From assembly GCF_004564275.1 (NCBI RefSeq), contig NZ_SPDV01000003.1, positions 118,399 to 182,398 of the forward strand: DNA of 64,000 nucleotides. Reading direction: 5' to 3'. The notes beneath the pieces are model-generated. The model had not been told where the DNA came from. It ran no database searches and saw only the letters and a list, made by a program, of their open reading frames with translations. Positions 1 to 7,197 of this stretch are shown here, piece after piece. Each line of letters opens with the position of its first letter. Position 1 is the first letter of the stretch. The position numbers were made by a program, and so were the translations under genes. Origin of the DNA: Sphingomonas parva (ex Maeng et al. 2020) (lineage in GTDB: Bacteria; Pseudomonadota; Alphaproteobacteria; Sphingomonadales; Sphingomonadaceae).

Positions 1-1
1 C

Positions 2-196
2 GTCTACCGACACGTTCTCGGAGATCACGTCGGCAACCATGCCGTTTGCGTCGTCGGCTACGATGAGGAGGGCTGGATCGTAAAGAACAGCTGGGGACCG
101 GATTTCGGGGAGATGGGCTTCTTCAGGATCGCCTATGGCGAGTGTGGACTGGACGATGAATTCCTGTTCTTCTCCATCGAGACGGGATCACCGTAG
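2..196 (+). CDS. Papain-like (C1 family) cysteine protease, C-terminal fragment
   Basis: This is the last 64 residues of a protein whose start lies left of the window. The frame opens at base 2 and ends with TAG at 194-196. It shows the C-terminal half of the papain catalytic domain: [11 protein letters not shown] carries the catalytic His, and VKNSWG carries the catalytic Asn with the hallmark NSWG, followed by GEMGFFRI as in C1A peptidases. The catalytic Cys region is not visible. A chagasin-like inhibitor gene begins nine bases after the stop, with its ribosome site overlapping this stop codon, so the protease and inhibitor are probably co-translated. Whether the protein is secreted or cytoplasmic cannot be judged without the N-terminus. 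Confidence 0.85.
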   Translation, partial: VYRHVLGDHVGNHAVCVVGYDEEGWIVKNSWGPDFGEMGFFRIAYGECGLDDEFLFFSIETGSP

Positions 197-200
197 GAGG
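194..200 (+). promoter_or_regulatory. Shine-Dalgarno site overlapping the protease stop codon
   Basis: TAGGAGG combines the TAG stop of the protease with a perfect AGGAGG. It lies five bases before the TTG at 206. This spacing decides the TTG start of the inhibitor gene and implies translational coupling. Confidence 0.75.
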
Positions 201-205
201 CGGTC

Positions 206-499
206 TTGAAGACGACGACCCCGGATGGAGCGCTTGAGGTGACGGTCGGAGAGGTCTTCGGCGTCACCCGGCCGGGCCGCGAGACCTCGGGCTTTGCCGT
301 CAGCATCGAGGTGCCCGCCGGCGTGCGGCGGATCGGTGTGATGCGCGACCCCTCCACGAACTTCGGAGGCGCACCTCAGGTGACCGAGCAGTTCAGGTGC
401 GAATGCCCCGGAACGTATCAGATCATCTTCGAGGAAGGTCGCCGCTGGGAGCCTCGCAAGGCGCGCTCCGCCACGGTCATACGTTGCATGGATCGCTGA
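206..499 (+). CDS. Chagasin-like (I42 family) cysteine protease inhibitor, leaderless
   Basis: A 97-residue protein read from TTG at 206 behind a perfect AGGAGG. It lines up by eye with chagasin-type inhibitors of papain-like proteases. An N-terminal GALEVTVGEVFGV strand corresponds to GATLTVAVGE, and GRETSGF sits where chagasin has NPTTGF. NFGGA sits at the GxGG loop, and GTYQIIFEEGRRWEP sits at the strand ending in the RPW loop. The three inhibitory loops are recognisable but diverged. No signal peptide is present, so it probably acts in the cytoplasm. It directly follows a papain-like protease gene, the expected target, which supports the call. It ends at 499, exactly abutting the convergent ietS stop at 500-502. 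The family assignment is motif-level only. Confidence 0.6.
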   Translation: MKTTTPDGALEVTVGEVFGVTRPGRETSGFAVSIEVPAGVRRIGVMRDPSTNFGGAPQVTEQFRCECPGTYQIIFEEGRRWEPRKARSATVIRCMDR

Positions 500-2896
500 T
501 CAGACCTCGATGCCCGCCTCGATCTCTGCGGCGATCTGAGTGTAGATCTCCTCCTCCGGAGTACGGATCGTCACGACCAGGGAGTACCTGGCCTGCTGGT
601 CTATGCGTTCGACGTCGTCGCCCCACCAGCCCTTGCGCGGAAAGACGATGATCCCACCCATCCGGGCCAGATCGGCCGCGGTGGTCCGGAGGCGATCGTG
701 TTTGAGCCCACCCCGTCCGCGATAACGCGGCCCGAACATCCAGGGCAGTGCCGCAGCGCTCGAGGGCCGACGCGCCGGACGCAGGTCGTTGAGGCGCGCG
801 ATCGCCTGCTCCTCCGACTCGTCGGGCCGCTTCACGTCGAAGTCGAAGCCGTGTGAGGCGTACTCCTCGGCATCGCCCCGCACGACGGCTGCGGGATTCG
901 GCTCGATGAAGTAGGAGAGCGTGATCCGCAGTTCCGCTTCCGTTTGACCGAGATCCTCGAGCACCTCCTCGGGCCACGGGAGACGGTGAGCCCTCATCTG
1001 GCCGAGCACTGCCGCTTTGCCGTCGTCGTTCAGGCGCAGCGGCCGGAGCCATCCCTGCATGATCATCGTGAGCGCGTCCTCTGCGTTCTCGAGGACCGCA
1101 GCCCGGTCCGGCCGTCCGAAGCCGAAGCGCTCGAGCAGAGCCTGCTGCTGGCTCCCGCGGCGCGCGGCCGCGGCATTGGCTCGGGCGATCATCGCGGGCG
1201 TATGATCGCTCCCGTGCACCACCAGCGCACGAACCGTCTCCGGCCAGAGACGGGGGTATTCCGCCTGGATGCGCGCGCACAGGCCGGCCATGGCGGCGGT
1301 GGCGCCGCTCGTCTGTCCGGTAAGCGTCACCGGGGCGTTGAGATCGGGCGCGGTAGTCAGGAGGCACAGGTCGGGGTGATGGCCGACATCGGAGCTGGCC
1401 CGATCAACCATCTGATTGCCGCCTTCGAAGACGACGTCCGGCTTCACCGGCGGACGGTGCCTCCGTTCCCAGTTCACGGCGGTACGTGACCACGGCGACA
1501 AGTCGCCCTCGGGCGCCAGCGGACGATGCGTCGCCGGGACGCCGACGAGGTCCGTGCACGCCCCCACTGAGAGCACGTTCCAGGCCTGGGACGGGGTCAG
1601 CATCCCGGTCACTTCGTTGAGAGACTGATAGTCCGAGTGCGCGAGCGCGCCGTCGAGATTTCCGGCCGCGACGCAGAAGAGGCGCTGGCCGCTCACATCC
1701 GAGGCGAGGGTATCGATCTCGCACGAGAGGCTTGAAGGGCCGCCGTCATCCGTCTCCTCCGGTGCATTCATCGCCAGGCAGTAGGTCCGGAGCCGATCGC
1801 CATTCTCCTCCTCGACCAGGTTGACGCCTTGGCGGAGGCGCTCCGCCGGCAGCGTCGCGACGCCGACTGCTCCCGGAGCCGGATCGATCGTCACCGATTC
1901 GATGCCGATCGGCAGAGTGATGCGCCCTCTTCTGACCTGGAGGGCCCCGGCCAGATCGTCGAACAGCGCCAGTCCGGCCATCTTCGTGCCGTGGCCATGC
2001 CAATCGTCGGCGTCGCCGCCGGGCACGCTGTCCGCGAAGCGGATGGAGTCTGCGAGCAGCGGATGGTTCTGCATGACGCCGGTATCGAGGATGCAGACCG
2101 CCGGGGCATCGTCATCGGCAGCATCGATGCGGCGCGCGGCTGCCATCACGGCCGCCGCCTGGATTCCGGAGGGTACGGCCATCAGGTCTGAATTCAGGGA
2201 CGAGGCCGGACGCAGCTGTGCGATCGCCGCGCTCTTGGCCACGCGCTCCAGTTCACGCCTGGGCGCCTCCAGCGCCAGCACCCTCATCCGTTCGAACGCG
2301 ACGGAGCGACGCGCCCGCAGTCCCAGCGTCTCGAGGACTTCCCTCAGCCGCGGTTCAGCGGCTGGCGGGAGCCAGACCTCCCAAGCCGCCTCGTCGTCCA
2401 TGTCGGGGATCGGCAGCTTGGAGGCCCAGAGATCCGAGACGGTGGTGAACTCGACCGTAGGCTGAGCCTCGAAGAAGTCGAAATGGTGGGGGCGCCGCCT
2501 GCCCTTGCCGGGTGCGAAGTCGCGGTATCTCTGCGCCGCGGCCTCGAACTGCTCCAGGCTGCTCGGATCCAGAGCGACGTTCACGCGAGCCGTGCGATCG
2601 AACCCGACGACCGACAGGACCTCGTTCCTCCTGGGGCCGGGGACGGAGGCGCTGATGCCCCACTCCGTGCCGGCTCGTGCGGTCATCGGGATCCGATCCG
2701 GATCGATGAGAGGATCGTCGCCTCTGCGTGCCGCGGTGACGAGCCCGCTCACGCTGCGGACGACGCGACTTGCGTTCGCCGTACGGTTGGCGACGACGGG
2801 AGGATGGCTCGGCGTCCCGCCTCCTCCGCCGCGAAGGGAGAAGTCATAGCGCGGACCGACGGATTCGACGATGAGGTGTGGGCGTTCGACAGGCAT
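500..2896 (-). CDS. ietS: Subtilisin-like serine protease IetS (S8 family), protease toxin/effector of IetAS
   Basis: A 798-residue S8 peptidase with a non-catalytic N-terminal part of about 260 residues. The catalytic triad is Asp271 (CILDTGV), His302 (HGHGT) and Ser530 (GQTSGATAAMAG), with the oxyanion Asn413 in AAGN. There is no signal peptide, so it should be cytoplasmic. It lies 41 bases downstream of an AAA ATPase gene on the same strand. That is the arrangement of the IetA/IetS pair of Agrobacterium Ti plasmids, where the protease is the toxic partner and the ATPase the antidote. IetAS loci have also been reported as anti-phage systems. Assignment rests on architecture and pairing, not on a similarity search. 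All catalytic residues are intact. Confidence 0.8.
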   Translation of the reverse strand: MPVERPHLIVESVGPRYDFSLRGGGGGTPSHPPVVANRTANASRVVRSVSGLVTAARRGDDPLIDPDRIPMTARAGTEWGISASVPGPRRNEVLSVVGFDRTARVNVALDPSSLEQFEAAAQRYRDFAPGKGRRRPHHFDFFEAQPTVEFTTVSDLWASKLPIPDMDDEAAWEVWLPPAAEPRLREVLETLGLRARRSVAFERMRVLALEAPRRELERVAKSAAIAQLRPASSLNSDLMAVPSGIQAAAVMAAARRIDAADDDAPAVCILDTGVMQNHPLLADSIRFADSVPGGDADDWHGHGTKMAGLALFDDLAGALQVRRGRITLPIGIESVTIDPAPGAVGVATLPAERLRQGVNLVEEENGDRLRTYCLAMNAPEETDDGGPSSLSCEIDTLASDVSGQRLFCVAAGNLDGALAHSDYQSLNEVTGMLTPSQAWNVLSVGACTDLVGVPATHRPLAPEGDLSPWSRTAVNWERRHRPPVKPDVVFEGGNQMVDRASSDVGHHPDLCLLTTAPDLNAPVTLTGQTSGATAAMAGLCARIQAEYPRLWPETVRALVVHGSDHTPAMIARANAAAARRGSQQQALLERFGFGRPDRAAVLENAEDALTMIMQGWLRPLRLNDDGKAAVLGQMRAHRLPWPEEVLEDLGQTEAELRITLSYFIEPNPAAVVRGDAEEYASHGFDFDVKRPDESEEQAIARLNDLRPARRPSSAAALPWMFGPRYRGRGGLKHDRLRTTAADLARMGGIIVFPRKGWWGDDVERIDQQARYSLVVTIRTPEEEIYTQIAAEIEAGIEV

Positions 2897-2937
2897 GCTA
2901 AGGGCGTAGCGTAGGCGTTGCGATTTCGCTCGCTAAA

Positions 2938-3933
2938 TCACTCTCGAGTCCGATGCGATTCTGATCGCCGTGCCTGAACGGCGGAGAGCAGGATGCTGGT
3001 GGTCACGATGGCGTCGTTGCCGAGCACGGCCGTTCTGGCGGCATCTTCCGCGGCCCGGATCATCTCGGCCTGGCTCATGCCCGCAGCGGCTTCCTCCACG
3101 GCATCCCAGGATACCGAGGCGAGCTCGAACGGGACGAGGGCCTTCAGGAACACTTCGCGGATGCGGTCGCGGGGCAGCAGGTCGTACTCGATGTAGCTGT
3201 CGAACCGGCGGAACACGGCGGGATCGAGCAGCTCGGCGTGGTTCGTTGCGGCTATGATCAGGGAGTCACCGTCGTCCTCGTCCAGCATCTGCAGGATCGA
3301 ATTCAACGTGCGGCGAGCCTCGCCGACATCGTTCCCGATCATCCTCCTGCTCGCCAGCGCATCCACCTCATCGAAGAAGTACACGCCGCGAGTGCTTCGC
3401 ATCGCATCGAAGACGAGGCGGATCTTCGACGACGTCTCACCCATGAACTTCGTGATGATGCCGTCGAGGAGGATCGTGAAGAGCGGGAGCGATAGTTCTC
3501 CGGCAAGGGCTGACGCGGTGAGCGTCTTCCCGGTTCCCGGAGGTCCGACCAGGAGGAACTTTCGCCGCGGCTTGAGACCGTGGGCGGCCAGCTTCTGGCG
3601 ATGCCTGTGCTCCTCTACGATCCCGCGCAGCTTCCCCAGGGTGTCCTCCTTCAGGACCATGTTCTGGAGGCGAGTGTGGGGATAGCTCGCTGCGACGAGA
3701 CCTGCGAGCTCCCCCTTCGGACGCACGACTGGAATGGGACCGCCACGAACCTGCGCAGCCTGGTCAGCGCGCTCGCGCGCGTCCTGGATCAGCAGTCGGA
3801 TCTCGTCCGCGAGTTTGCGCTGCCCGCGCTGCGCGGCTTCGGACGCAAGCTGCAGGGCAACGCTCTGAAAGCGGGCATCGTCGCGCTCGCTGAACGAGCG
3901 CACGAGCGCCAGAACCTGCGCCTGCGTTGTCAA
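2938..3933 (-). CDS. ietA: AAA-family ATPase IetA, partner/antitoxin of IetS
   Basis: A 331-residue ATPase with one AAA module. Walker A GPPGTGKT is at 130-137 and Walker B YFFDEVDA at 185-192. Sensor 1 is the AATN ending at Asn231, and an arginine finger pair RR is at 242-243. The first 125 residues are helical and charged, probably for substrate or partner binding. The start is TTG at 3933, chosen because AAGGAG lies about ten bases upstream. In IetAS of Ti plasmids the ATPase neutralises the subtilisin-like partner, and the gene order here (ATPase then protease) is the same. A divergent DUF6471-type gene starts 150 bases away and may share the control region. Confidence 0.8.
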   Translation of the reverse strand: MTTQAQVLALVRSFSERDDARFQSVALQLASEAAQRGQRKLADEIRLLIQDARERADQAAQVRGGPIPVVRPKGELAGLVAASYPHTRLQNMVLKEDTLGKLRGIVEEHRHRQKLAAHGLKPRRKFLLVGPPGTGKTLTASALAGELSLPLFTILLDGIITKFMGETSSKIRLVFDAMRSTRGVYFFDEVDALASRRMIGNDVGEARRTLNSILQMLDEDDGDSLIIAATNHAELLDPAVFRRFDSYIEYDLLPRDRIREVFLKALVPFELASVSWDAVEEAAAGMSQAEMIRAAEDAARTAVLGNDAIVTTSILLSAVQARRSESHRTRE

Positions 3934-4038
3934 ACTTCCGACTCCTTCATGTGCGCAGCCTTAGAGCGGATAACGTCGCACCGGAAGCGGCTGCGAGCCC
4001 TAGCAAGCTGCCACCGAACCGGTTACCAAGTCGGAATG

Positions 4039-4052
4039 TCTCATATATGAGA
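4039..4052. promoter_or_regulatory. Perfect 14-bp palindrome between ietA and the divergent HTH gene, candidate operator
   Basis: TCTCATATATGAGA is a perfect inverted repeat in an AT-rich patch of an otherwise GC-rich window. It lies 106 bases upstream of the ietA start and 32 bases upstream of the DUF6471-type gene. Its position in a divergent intergenic region suggests an autoregulatory operator. No clear -35/-10 pair could be assigned on either strand. Confidence 0.4.
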
Positions 4053-4083
4053 TTTTTGCAACAAATTTGGTACAACGTGGCTG

Positions 4084-4341
4084 ATGTCGGAGATGCGCAA
4101 ATGGGAGAAGCAGGCTGCTCGCATGCTCCGCATCGAGATGGCGCGGCGTGGTGTTCGCGTCTGCGACCTGGCGAGGTCACTCTCCCAGGAGGGTGAGGAC
4201 GTGACCGCGGCGAGCCTGCGCAACAAGCTCAGCAGAGGCACGTTCGGCGCAGGCTTCCTCCTGCGATCCCTCCTGGCACTTGGATGCGACGGAGCCGAAG
4301 TGGGCCGTCTCTTCGACATGATCAGGTCACCCGGCGAGTGA
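4084..4341 (+). CDS. DUF6471-type small helix-turn-helix protein
   Basis: An 85-residue protein beginning MSEMRKWEKQAARMLRIE. It follows the pattern of the DUF6471 family: a W-E start, then an L-x-x-E-x-x-R-R-G-V helix, a DLARSL turn, and an N-K-x-x-R-G-T-F-x-x-x-F-L-L ending. These proteins look like compact DNA-binding domains, and none has a settled function to my knowledge. It is divergent from ietA across a 150-base gap containing a palindrome, so control of the ietAS pair is a reasonable guess. A hairpin at 4366-4386 follows it. Confidence 0.7.
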   Translation: MSEMRKWEKQAARMLRIEMARRGVRVCDLARSLSQEGEDVTAASLRNKLSRGTFGAGFLLRSLLALGCDGAEVGRLFDMIRSPGE

Positions 4342-4365
4342 TCGCCACGGGCGTGCCGCAGCTGT

Positions 4366-4386
4366 CTCCTGAGGCGGGCTCAGGAG
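4366..4386. terminator. Hairpin between convergent genes
   Basis: CTCCTGAG at 4366-4373 pairs with CTCAGGAG at 4379-4386 across a five-base loop. It lies between the ends of the DUF6471-type gene (+) and the winged-helix gene (-) and could serve both. There is no T-tract. Confidence 0.5.
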
Positions 4387-4399
4387 GAGGGGCTTGGCG

Positions 4400-4849
4400 T
4401 TATGATCCGTGGGCGGCCGGGCAAGCCAGCAGCTTGGCCATGGCCGCCCTGCCTGAATCGGTGAGGGAAAGGTAGCTGCGCCGCCGGTCGCTGGCGTCTG
4501 GCTTACGCTCCACCAGCCCGACGTCAACCAGCAGGTTCACGTATCGCATTGCGGTCGAGTACGATGCCAGTGAGCCGATGCATGCCGCCGAGACACTCAG
4601 CTCCCTTCCCTGGCCTGCTGATATGAAGAGGTCGAGAAGCATGTTCCAGGCTGGGTCCACACACAGTTCGGCGCCCAGGATTTCCATGCGGCGCGCGTTG
4701 AGGGCGTATATCCAACGGGCCTGAGCGAGAGCCTCATCGCTCGCGGGCAGTGGATGGACGGCGCGGTGCGGGGCGGCCGACATTGCTCTCCGACTGGGGG
4801 AGGCCGCCCCTCGTCGCCTCCCGCCCTTTTGCGGCGGATCTTCGGACAT
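4400..4849 (-). CDS. MarR-like winged-helix DNA-binding protein
   Basis: A 149-residue regulator. After a basic, disordered N-terminus of about 35 residues, it has helices containing ALNARRMEILG and a winged-helix core. SVSAACIGSLASYSTAMRYVNLLVDVGLVER is the recognition region (about 80-112), followed by the wing DRRRSYLSLTDSGR, typical of MarR-type proteins. An internal ATG at residue 23 is an alternative start that would remove most of the low-complexity leader. It is the last gene of a leftward operon, three bases after the membrane-protein stop. Ligand and targets are unknown. Confidence 0.75.
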   Translation of the reverse strand: MSEDPPQKGGRRRGAASPSRRAMSAAPHRAVHPLPASDEALAQARWIYALNARRMEILGAELCVDPAWNMLLDLFISAGQGRELSVSAACIGSLASYSTAMRYVNLLVDVGLVERKPDASDRRRSYLSLTDSGRAAMAKLLACPAAHGS

Positions 4850-4852
4850 GGG

Positions 4853-5314
4853 TCAGTGCAGCGACGCGCAGGGTCGTCGAGGGCTCCAATCGGGATCGGC
4901 GCCGGCGCGAGCTCGCCTGACGTGCCGCCAGGTGCCGACGGCGAGGATCAGGATCATCGGATAGCTCCAACCCGCCATCAGGATGGCGTATGCAACCCGC
5001 TCCACGTGTGCGTCGAGGGCTCGAACCAGGTGTGCGCCGGTCCCGAAAAGCTGGAAGGCGGCCAGCCATAGGGGCCAGAACCGATCGGCGTTGAGCGCCA
5101 CGGCCAGAAGCACGGTGAGCAGGATTACGTCGACGACGAGAACGCCGACTTCGACGCCGATGAAGCGCGAGGTGAAGTCCTGCTGCAGGAGCCTCGTGCT
5201 TCCGGGGGCGATGAGGAGCGATAGACCGACGATCCTCTCCGGAGCTCCGCCTCTGACCATGGCGTATGACGACACGGCCAGTTGGAGCACATTGAAGAGG
5301 ATCACCCGTTCCAT
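4853..5314 (-). CDS. Small integral membrane protein of unknown function
   Basis: A 153-residue protein with about four hydrophobic segments. These are near residues 4-20, 48-73, 79-97 and 106-127. The C-terminal tail is basic, ending after TWRHVRRARAG. I recognise no enzymatic motif. It sits between a coiled-coil-type hypothetical gene (22 bases upstream) and a MarR-like regulator (three bases downstream). This fits a small regulatory membrane operon, perhaps sensing or protecting the membrane, but that is inference. Confidence 0.65.
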   Translation of the reverse strand: MERVILFNVLQLAVSSYAMVRGGAPERIVGLSLLIAPGSTRLLQQDFTSRFIGVEVGVLVVDVILLTVLLAVALNADRFWPLWLAAFQLFGTGAHLVRALDAHVERVAYAILMAGWSYPMILILAVGTWRHVRRARAGADPDWSPRRPCASLH

Positions 5315-5336
5315 GCCGCTCTTCGGCTCCGCGCGC

Positions 5337-5717
5337 TCAGGCGACGACGGCGAGGCGCGTCGGATTCATGGCTGAGCCGGCCATGTCGGGGCATTCTGAC
5401 TCATCGCGATATGCGCGAAGGCCGATGCCGCTCCTGACGCTGACCAGCGCGCCATGAGCCTCCACGATGCGCTGCCGGGCCTTGACGAGGTCCTGGGCGG
5501 CGTCAGCTATCAGTTGCAGCGCCTCGACGCCGGTGGCGACCGGCAGGTTCGCCTCGGCGCGTTGCTGGAGCATGGTCGTCATGCACGTGGCAGCAAGGGT
5601 CGCAGCCTCGTCGGCGGCATTCTCGAGTTTGAGGAAGTCCTGTGCGACGAGTTCAGCCGCGCGAAGCCTGTTCTTGAGCATTATGATCCGTTCCCTCGCG
5701 GCGACGCCGCTTCTCAC
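5337..5717 (-). CDS. Helical protein of unknown function, translationally coupled to the LuxR-like gene
   Basis: A 126-residue soluble protein, almost entirely helical. Alanine- and leucine-rich heptads run from about residue 15 to 100, then a loosely structured tail. GTG at 5717 overlaps the TGA of the shifted LuxR-like frame as GTGA, implying coupling. An ATG at 5681 (starting MLKNRLRAAEL) is an alternative start. No known domain is evident. Its neighbours (membrane-anchored LuxR-like regulator, membrane protein, MarR-like protein) suggest a shared signalling role. Confidence 0.6.
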   Translation of the reverse strand: MRSGVAARERIIMLKNRLRAAELVAQDFLKLENAADEAATLAATCMTTMLQQRAEANLPVATGVEALQLIADAAQDLVKARQRIVEAHGALVSVRSGIGLRAYRDESECPDMAGSAMNPTRLAVVA

Positions 5718-6212
5718 CGGCGGGAGGACTGAGCATCATGAGCCAGGAAGCCGGGGATCGTCTGACCCATGTTCAGCAGCGCCATGGACGACACGGCGAT
5801 GATGAAGACAAGTCCTATGATGACCCCGATCCGCTCCAGCTTCGTGAGTTCGTTGCGAGCCCTGCCGCCATCCCAGGCGACCGGGGGGAAGACCCAGCAG
5901 TCGCCGGACCAGCCACCGCGGCTCGTCCTGTGCTCGAGTGGAGGCGGTCTCCTGCTCGTTGGGAACGTCGATTGGTTCGGATGGCAGCCGTTCGGACGCG
6001 GCACCCCCGCCCTCATGCTCAGCGAGCGCGCGAGCGGCTGCGAAGCGGGAGGGTGCGCGGAGGATCTGGACCGCTCTTTCGATCCGCTTGTCGACGGCGG
6101 AGGGTGACACTCCAAGCTTTGCGGCAATCTCCTTCGAGTTGTGGTGGCTGAGGACAAGCCGGAGACATTCGCGCTGTGCTTCGGTGAGTTGATCCAGTGG
6201 CATCTGTGACAT
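5714..6212 (-). pseudogene. LuxR-type HTH protein with C-terminal membrane anchor, broken by a one-base frameshift
   Basis: From ATG at 6212 the frame encodes a LuxR-like helix-turn-helix: LTEAQRECLRLV, SKEIAAKLGVSPSAVDKRI. A linker follows. After the G6 run at 5883-5888 the useful coding moves to the next frame. That frame gives ARNELTKLERIGVII, a transmembrane segment (IIGLVFIIAVSSMALLNMG) and a TGA at 5714-5716. Removing one G restores one 165-residue protein. Its architecture (HTH, linker, membrane anchor) is known in sphingomonad regulators. The shifted stop overlaps the next gene's GTG, which also supports the restored frame. Without correction the first frame runs to 5736 with a meaningless tail. 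It could be a real mutation, a phase-variable tract or a sequencing error. Confidence 0.75.
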
Positions 6213-6334
6213 GAGGTCAGCTTATCGCCGGCTCGAGGGGGAGCCAACACGTGCCGCGTCGGGTTCGCAACATTGGCGCGCTTTCTTCGTGACGGAGGGA
6301 CTCCTCCTCGAAGACGAACAAGCTATACGAAGCC

Positions 6335-7030
6335 ATGACCGCGCCGGTGCCTTGGGAGATCTATCGACGCTCGGAGCGGCCTGCGTCAGGCGGCCGGCTG
6401 CTGCTGGCGGACGCTCTCGAATACGTGGCGACGGACCTGTTCGGGCTCGATGGTCAGGACATCGTTTCGGCATTCGAACGGCCCGGCGATGCGGATGACC
6501 GGCTCGCGATAGCCTCGCTCGTGCGGTGGCTCGGCGCGCTGCTCGTCGACGGGGTGCTCGAGGGCTGGATCCGGCCGTTCGGAGGCGGCGAGCCCGAGCG
6601 CATGCCGGCGTCCTCCTGGGAACTCGACGACTATGTGGCGCGGTTCGCCACCAGTGCCGTGTGCCCGGAGCGGTGGAGCGATCCGGGGGCGCGCCCCACC
6701 CACTGGATCTTCTTGGACGAACGCGTGTTCTCCGCCTGGTGGGAGGAGTGGGCCGCCGGTCGGGAGCCGGTGGACGGCTATCCGATCGCCGGTGGTTCCG
6801 CCGAGCCGGAGATACCGCCGGCGCAGGCGCCGGCTTCGGTCCTTGCAACTGCTCCCGGGCGACTCCTGAAGAGGACGCAGGTTCTTGAGATGACGGGATG
6901 GTCCAAGAACACGCTATATCGACGGATCGCCGCGGCAGGCTTTCCTCGACCCGTTGCGATGGGCGAATCGATGTCGAGGTGGCGCCTCGAAGAGATCGAG
7001 GCATGGCTGACGGACCGCCGCCGGCACTGA
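6335..7030 (+). CDS. AlpA-like (excisionase-type) HTH protein with a long novel N-terminal domain
   Basis: A 231-residue protein. The last 60 residues match the AlpA/excisionase pattern: LLKRTQVLEMTGWSKNTLY is the winged HTH, followed by GFPRPVAMGESMSRWRLEEIEAWL. AlpA-like proteins bind near recombinase genes and control excision or integrase expression. The first 165 residues are unusual for the family: acidic and tryptophan-rich (SSWELDDY, HWIFLDERVFSAWWEEW), and I recognise no domain. The neighbouring recombinase at 7198-8502 is convergent with it. Its role is probably control of the island, inferred from position. Confidence 0.7.
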   Translation: MTAPVPWEIYRRSERPASGGRLLLADALEYVATDLFGLDGQDIVSAFERPGDADDRLAIASLVRWLGALLVDGVLEGWIRPFGGGEPERMPASSWELDDYVARFATSAVCPERWSDPGARPTHWIFLDERVFSAWWEEWAAGREPVDGYPIAGGSAEPEIPPAQAPASVLATAPGRLLKRTQVLEMTGWSKNTLYRRIAAAGFPRPVAMGESMSRWRLEEIEAWLTDRRRH

Positions 7031-7197
7031 ACACCGCCCGATGCTTGCTGCAGGTACTCGGCCGGACAGCCTCGATCGCCATCGGCCTGTCTCCTCTGCG
7101 GGACGTCGGCTGCCGGCCGCTCCGACGAGCATTCTCCCCGATCGCCAGGTGTCCGGCTGCAGTCCCGTTCGAACGGTCCTGCAGTCCGCCAGCCGGT

